From contig JBCBJX010000070.1 in NCBI GenBank assembly GCA_038522735.1, positions 1 through 17,468 of the forward strand: a DNA stretch of 17,468 bases. The letters run 5' to 3'. This document shows positions 14,366 through 17,468 of the stretch, one piece after another. Source of the stretch: JBCBJX01 sp038522735. Lineage in GTDB: Bacteria; Pseudomonadota; Alphaproteobacteria; Caulobacterales; Parvularculaceae. Made by a program: the position numbers and the translations under genes. Below the pieces are notes generated by a model. The model searched no databases, was not told the DNA's origin, and saw only the letters and a list, made by a program, of their open reading frames with translations. The first letter of the stretch is position 1; each line of letters begins with the position of its first letter.

Positions 14366-14833
14366 ATGACCGACAAACCGAAAGTGCGCACCTGCCTCTG
14401 GTTCGACAAGGACGGCGAGGAGGCCGCCGAGTTCTACGTCTCACTCCTACCCGAAAGCCATATCGAGACGAAGTCCTATCCGGTTCCGGACCATCCGGCG
14501 CTGGTCGTCGAGTTCCGCCTCGCCGGCGCGCCTTACATGGTTCTGAACGCCGGGCCGATGTTCAAGCCGACGCCCGCCGCCTCGATCTCGGTGCTGACGA
14601 AAGATCAGGCGGAAACGGGCGATCTCTGGGAGAAACTGCTCGCGGGCGGCGGCGAGGAGAGCATGTGCGGCTGGCTGGTCGACCGTTTCGGCGTCTCGTG
14701 GCAGATCATTCCCGAAGCCCTGCCTCGCTTCATGGGCGCCGACGACAAGGCCGCCGCGGGCCGCGCCCGGGACGCGATGATGCAGATGCGCAGGATCGAC
14801 ATCGCCGCCCTTGAGACGGCGTTCGCAGGCTGA
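14366..14833 (+). CDS. PhnB-like VOC superfamily protein
   Basis: This 155-residue protein has the PhnB / '3-demethylubiquinone-9 3-methyltransferase' VOC pattern: VRTCLWFDKDGEEAAEFYVS near the start, VVEFRLAGAPYMVLNAGP at about 50-67, and GWLVDRFGVSWQIIPEALPR followed by a C-terminal helix with MMQMRRIDIAALETAF. The family is related in fold to glyoxalases and resistance proteins, but most members have no known reaction, and the methyltransferase label in databases is not an activity shown for this group. It starts 22 bp after the GST gene and is the last gene of the likely tetR operon. Its stop is 3 bp from the stop of the convergent propeller gene, with no visible terminator between them. 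Confidence 0.88.
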   Translation: MTDKPKVRTCLWFDKDGEEAAEFYVSLLPESHIETKSYPVPDHPALVVEFRLAGAPYMVLNAGPMFKPTPAASISVLTKDQAETGDLWEKLLAGGGEESMCGWLVDRFGVSWQIIPEALPRFMGADDKAAAGRARDAMMQMRRIDIAALETAFAG

Positions 14834-14836
14834 GGT

Positions 14837-16132
14837 TCAGTCGACGGCCGCGAGATCGTGGCCGCCGCGGGGGAGCGCGATCCGCTCTCCCGTCTCCACA
14901 GCGCGGCGGTCGTCGCCAGTCCCGTCGATCCGGAAAAACGTGATCCAACCGTCGCTCCGGGGCGCGCCGTGGTCCTGGTAGACGACGACGGCGATGCGGT
15001 CGCCGTCGGCGTCGAACACCGCGTCCTCCGGCAGGACGCCGCGAAACCGCACCGGTTTCCCGAGCGTTCTGAGATCGCCCGTCGCGTCGTCGATGGCGAC
15101 GAGGGAGAGAGACGACGCCGAGCGCCCACGGAAGATCGCCGTGAGCCCGCCCGGCAGATAGGTCCGCTCCATATTGACGACGGCGAGAAGATCGCCGACG
15201 CGGTTGAATTCGATCGCCTCCGGACTTTTTGACACGGTCGCCGCCCCGAGGATCTTCGGCGCGCCCGTCGCCGGCAGAGCGAACGACACGATTTCCCCGT
15301 TCCGATTGAGGACGGCGTCGATCGGGCGCGGTCCCCAGCCGACATCGGCGACGACGAGGGCGGAACCCGACCGCGTCCAGCGCGCGACGCTCAGCCAGCG
15401 GTCGGTTTCGAGCGGCTCGCCCGGGCTGGCGGCGACCGGGACGCCGTCGGCGCCAAGCTCAAGATCGACACGGACGACGGCGCGATTGCTGAGGACGAGG
15501 CCGGCGGCCCGCCCGTCCGGCCGCGCCACGGCGTAGGTCGCGCCCTCGTCGATCGCGCGGGTCGTGAACGCGGGAAGATCGAGGTCGAAGGGCCGCGGCG
15601 CGCCTGGATCGCCGTCCGTCAGCGGAACGACGGTCAGCTCGTTGTCGTCGTCGCGGCACGCAATGAGAAGCCAGTCGCCGCCGGGCGCGAGATCGACGGA
15701 CATGGGCGCGTTGCAGACATCCAGCGCGCCGAGTACGTCGCCGGTTTCGATCTCAAGAACTGTCAGGGTGCGGGCGTCCGGAAAGTCCTCGAACACGTTG
15801 CGCTCGACCCGTTCCAGACCGCGATCGACCGGTCCCCGGCTGGAGACGACATAAGCGAGACGCCTGTCCCGGGAGACGACCATCGAGCCCGGCCAGCCCA
15901 TGACCGTGTTCGAAACGGGGGCCGTCGCAAGACGGGCGCCGGTCCCGGGGTTGATCACGATCGCCGCGTCTTCGGCGTCGGCGATCGGATGGAGCCGGCC
16001 GTCGGCGTAAGCCGTCGCGGCCATGTCGGCGTCGATGAGGGCGAGGAGGCGCGCGCCGTCCCAGCCTTCGACGCCGCCGCCTGGTTGCGCCGCCGCTCCC
16101 GCCAGAACAGCGCTCATCAGCATCAATATCAT
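14837..16132 (-). CDS. Exported beta-propeller-like protein of unknown function
   Basis: This 431-residue protein is not assigned to a named family. The N terminus MILMLMSAVLAGAAAQPG looks like a short signal peptide, though it lacks the usual basic residues, with possible cleavage near AGAAA-Q. The rest is rich in short beta-strand repeats of the YVTN/WD-like type, for example RRLAYVVSSRGP, ARTLTVLEIETGDVLGALDV, SVDLAPGGDWLLIACRDDD, EAIEFNRVGDLLAVVNMERT and DAVFDADGDRIAVVVYQD, which suggests a seven-bladed or similar propeller in the periplasm. GGGAGGA precedes the ATG. It lies 66 bp behind a marR gene on the same strand and is likely controlled by it. Lactonase-like or binding roles are possible; no catalytic motif was recognised. 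Confidence 0.7.
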   Translation of the reverse strand: MILMLMSAVLAGAAAQPGGGVEGWDGARLLALIDADMAATAYADGRLHPIADAEDAAIVINPGTGARLATAPVSNTVMGWPGSMVVSRDRRLAYVVSSRGPVDRGLERVERNVFEDFPDARTLTVLEIETGDVLGALDVCNAPMSVDLAPGGDWLLIACRDDDNELTVVPLTDGDPGAPRPFDLDLPAFTTRAIDEGATYAVARPDGRAAGLVLSNRAVVRVDLELGADGVPVAASPGEPLETDRWLSVARWTRSGSALVVADVGWGPRPIDAVLNRNGEIVSFALPATGAPKILGAATVSKSPEAIEFNRVGDLLAVVNMERTYLPGGLTAIFRGRSASSLSLVAIDDATGDLRTLGKPVRFRGVLPEDAVFDADGDRIAVVVYQDHGAPRSDGWITFFRIDGTGDDRRAVETGERIALPRGGHDLAAVD

Positions 16133-16161
16133 TACGGATCCTCCCGCCGCCGGCCCTCAGG

Positions 16162-16202
16162 ACCGTACGCTGGGAGAATAGTACGGTGATCGTATTTTTC
16201 AA
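16162..16202 (-). promoter_or_regulatory. Candidate promoter with inverted repeat upstream of the propeller gene
   Basis: A perfect 7-bp inverted repeat, ACCGTAC (16162-16168) and GTACGGT (16181-16187) with a 12-bp spacer, lies between the marR stop and the propeller start. On the minus strand a candidate -35 TTGAAA (16202-16197, overlapping the marR stop codon) and -10 TATTCT (16180-16175) are separated by 16 bp. One arm of the repeat falls in the spacer and the other near the expected transcription start. That is a plausible operator for the adjacent MarR protein. Confidence 0.5.
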
Positions 16203-16636
16203 TCGGCGTTCAGTTTGCCTGCGATCAGCTCCATCGAGCGCACGAAGGCGGCGCGCCGGGCGGCGGGAAGCGCCTCGAGGAACCGCCGGTTCGTCTCGCG
16301 TTCTTCTGAGATCACCGCGGCCCGCGCCGCCTCGCCCTCGCCCGTCAACGACAGGGCGACGGAACGCCGGTCGCCCGCCGGCCGCTCCCGGGCGACAAGC
16401 CCCGCGTTCACCAGCCGATCGACGATGGAGGTGGCGGTCGTCGCGGCGACCCCGAGAAAGTCCGCGAGGGCGCGGCTCCGGCCGCCTGGATGGTCGCCGA
16501 TGAAGTGAAGCGCCGCGATGTCGCTCGGATGGGTTTTGAAGCGGTCGTGGGCCGTCGGGATTTCCGGCTCCATGATCTTCAGAACCCGGAGCACCGTGGC
16601 GGCTGCGAGGCGGAGCCGGTCGATCTCGTCGGTCAT
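16199..16636 (-). CDS. MarR-family transcriptional regulator
   Basis: This 145-residue winged-helix regulator has HPSDIAALHFIGDHPGGRSRALADFLGV leading into ATTATSIVDRLVNAGLVARE (recognition helix) and the wing AGDRRSVALSLTGEGE, all in the order typical of MarR proteins. Such proteins bind as dimers to short inverted repeats and respond to small phenolic or oxidising ligands. The ATG at 16636 fits the family, although the ribosome-binding site is weak. It lies 43 bp after the PaaI-type thioesterase gene and 66 bp before the propeller gene, all on the minus strand. The inverted repeat just behind it is the best candidate target. The ligand is unknown. Confidence 0.93.
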   Translation of the reverse strand: MTDEIDRLRLAAATVLRVLKIMEPEIPTAHDRFKTHPSDIAALHFIGDHPGGRSRALADFLGVAATTATSIVDRLVNAGLVARERPAGDRRSVALSLTGEGEAARAAVISEERETNRRFLEALPAARRAAFVRSMELIAGKLNAD

Positions 16637-16679
16637 CGCAGGACGTTAGGCGAGGTCGTCGCAGGCGCAAACAGGCGCT

Positions 16680-17138
16680 TCAGCCCGTTGTATAGGGCTC
16701 GCGGTTTGAAATGCGCTTGAGGGTTCCGGAATAAACGAGCGACGGGGCGCCGTCGGCGTAGACGACGCCGCGGGCGAACATCATTTTCGAGCCGGCGCGG
16801 ATGAGCTCCCCGGTCGCGCAGACCCACTGGCCGGTCTTCGCCCCGGCGACGAACTCCGAAGAGAGCGTCACCGTGAACGCCTGCATCGGCCCGACGACCC
16901 GCCGGGCCGCGCCCCAGAGGGCGATGTCCGCGAGGGTCAAGAGCGCGCCGCCATGGACGACGCCGATCGAGTTGCCGTGGCGCTCTTCGGCGACGAAGCC
17001 GCAGATCCCGTCGAGGGGGTCGGCGTCCATGGGCGCGAACCAGGTCGGCTCGATCGCCTGCATGAAGGAGGTCGAGCCCTCGCGCACGGTCCATCCGGCG
17101 GGCGGCTCTCCGGCGAGGGCGTAGGCGGGCGTCGTCAT
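16680..17138 (-). CDS. PaaI-like hotdog thioesterase
   Basis: This 152-residue hotdog-fold protein has the PaaI-family block GNSIGVVHGGALLTLADIAL, in which the HGG (62-64) and Asp71 form the usual active-site region. The later strands AFTVTLSSEFVAGAK and ICGFVAEE also fit. It likely hydrolyses an acyl- or aryl-acyl-CoA in the cytoplasm; the substrate is not predictable. The frame is open upstream to 17348, well into the divergent gene, but MTTPAYALAG at 17138 is the sensible start. It lies 43 bp before marR and may share its transcript. The 124-bp region to the divergent patatin gene must hold promoters for both directions; no convincing -35/-10 pair was found there. Confidence 0.88.
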   Translation of the reverse strand: MTTPAYALAGEPPAGWTVREGSTSFMQAIEPTWFAPMDADPLDGICGFVAEERHGNSIGVVHGGALLTLADIALWGAARRVVGPMQAFTVTLSSEFVAGAKTGQWVCATGELIRAGSKMMFARGVVYADGAPSLVYSGTLKRISNREPYTTG

Positions 17139-17262
17139 TCGGCGTCTTTTTCCTATTGTTTTGCACCGCAACATAACCAAGGTTTGACGGAACGCCAGCA
17201 TCCTCGGCGCCATGCCCCGCCCGCTTGCCCCCTCGTCGCGACGCATCCCAGAACGAGCGCCC

Positions 17263-17468
17263 ATGACCGATACTGCAAACGGCGCCCGCGCGCTCATCGA
17301 TCGGGCGCGGCGCTTTCTCGACCGCGCCGACAAACCCGCCCGCAGCACCGCGGCGCCGGGCGAGAGCCTCGCGGTCGGGCTGCAGGGGGGCGGCGCGTTC
17401 GGCTCCTATTCCTGGGGCGTGCTCGACTATCTCCTGGCGGAGACCGAGGCGAACTTCGCCGTCCTCAC
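17263..17468 (+). CDS. Patatin-like phospholipase, N-terminal part, cut by window edge
   Basis: Sixty-eight residues are visible. The segment LAVGLQGGGAFGSYSWGVLD (36-55) matches the start of bacterial patatin-like proteins, where GGGAFG forms the oxyanion hole and precedes the nucleophile motif GxSxG, which lies beyond the edge. A basic helical N terminus (ALIDRARRFLDRADK) comes first. Patatins hydrolyse acyl esters of membrane or storage lipids. The ATG at 17263 was chosen as the first Met in this frame with a reasonable N terminus; the ribosome-binding site is poor. The gene is divergent from the PaaI-like thioesterase. Confidence 0.82.
   Translation, partial: MTDTANGARALIDRARRFLDRADKPARSTAAPGESLAVGLQGGGAFGSYSWGVLDYLLAETEANFAVL

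Noticed and set aside
17139..17262. Divergent promoter pair between the PaaI-like and patatin genes
   Set aside because: Promoters must be here, but no -35/-10 pair with good spacing could be supported on either strand.

Overview
The window is GC-rich, densely coding bacterial chromosome. Gene content and protein style point to an alphaproteobacterium. The evidence is a full-length ~995-residue 2-oxoglutarate dehydrogenase E1, an E2 with two lipoyl domains, a sucCD/sucA/odhB/lpd cluster, and short palindromic extragenic repeats. The exact family cannot be fixed from the sequence, but a Caulobacterales/Parvularculales-like or Rhodobacterales-like lineage is a reasonable guess. There is no rRNA, tRNA, CRISPR array, transposase or phage gene. 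The layout is chromosomal core plus small accessory clusters.

Region 1 (1-9354, all minus strand, read right to left) is a TCA-cycle cluster: sucC, an SDR oxidoreductase, a small hotdog thioesterase, sucD, sucA, odhB, then lpd, which runs off the left edge. Together these encode succinyl-CoA synthetase and all three subunits of the 2-oxoglutarate dehydrogenase complex, so 2-oxoglutarate is taken to succinyl-CoA and on to succinate. Two things are unusual. sucC and sucD, normally adjacent, are separated by about 1.8 kb holding the SDR and the thioesterase. The SDR gene is flanked on both sides by pairs of inverted REP-like palindromes. A second, different REP-like pair sits between odhB and lpd. 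No mdh lies beside sucC.

Region 2 (9508-12184, plus strand) holds a sulfotransferase-fold protein, aspartate-semialdehyde dehydrogenase (asd), and a RarD-type EamA transporter whose GTG start overlaps the asd stop.

Region 3 (12247-14833, plus strand) is a small regulated cluster: a DUF1428 (YbaA-like) gene, a rho-independent terminator, then a TetR-family regulator followed closely by a second DUF1428 paralogue, a glutathione S-transferase-like protein and a PhnB-like VOC protein. A TetR-type palindrome lies between the candidate -35 and -10 of tetR, suggesting autorepression. The two DUF1428 genes share a 50-bp identical tract. The set looks like a stress or small-molecule-detoxification module, but the inducer and substrates are unknown.

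Region 4 (14837-17138, minus strand) reads PaaI-type thioesterase, MarR-family regulator, then an exported beta-propeller-like protein with an inverted repeat around its candidate promoter. A patatin-like phospholipase starts divergently at 17263 and runs off the right edge.

Most of the window is ordinary. The best leads are the split sucC/sucD arrangement with covarying palindromic repeats, the duplicated DUF1428 genes around tetR, and the MarR/propeller pair. No clearly new system was recognised.
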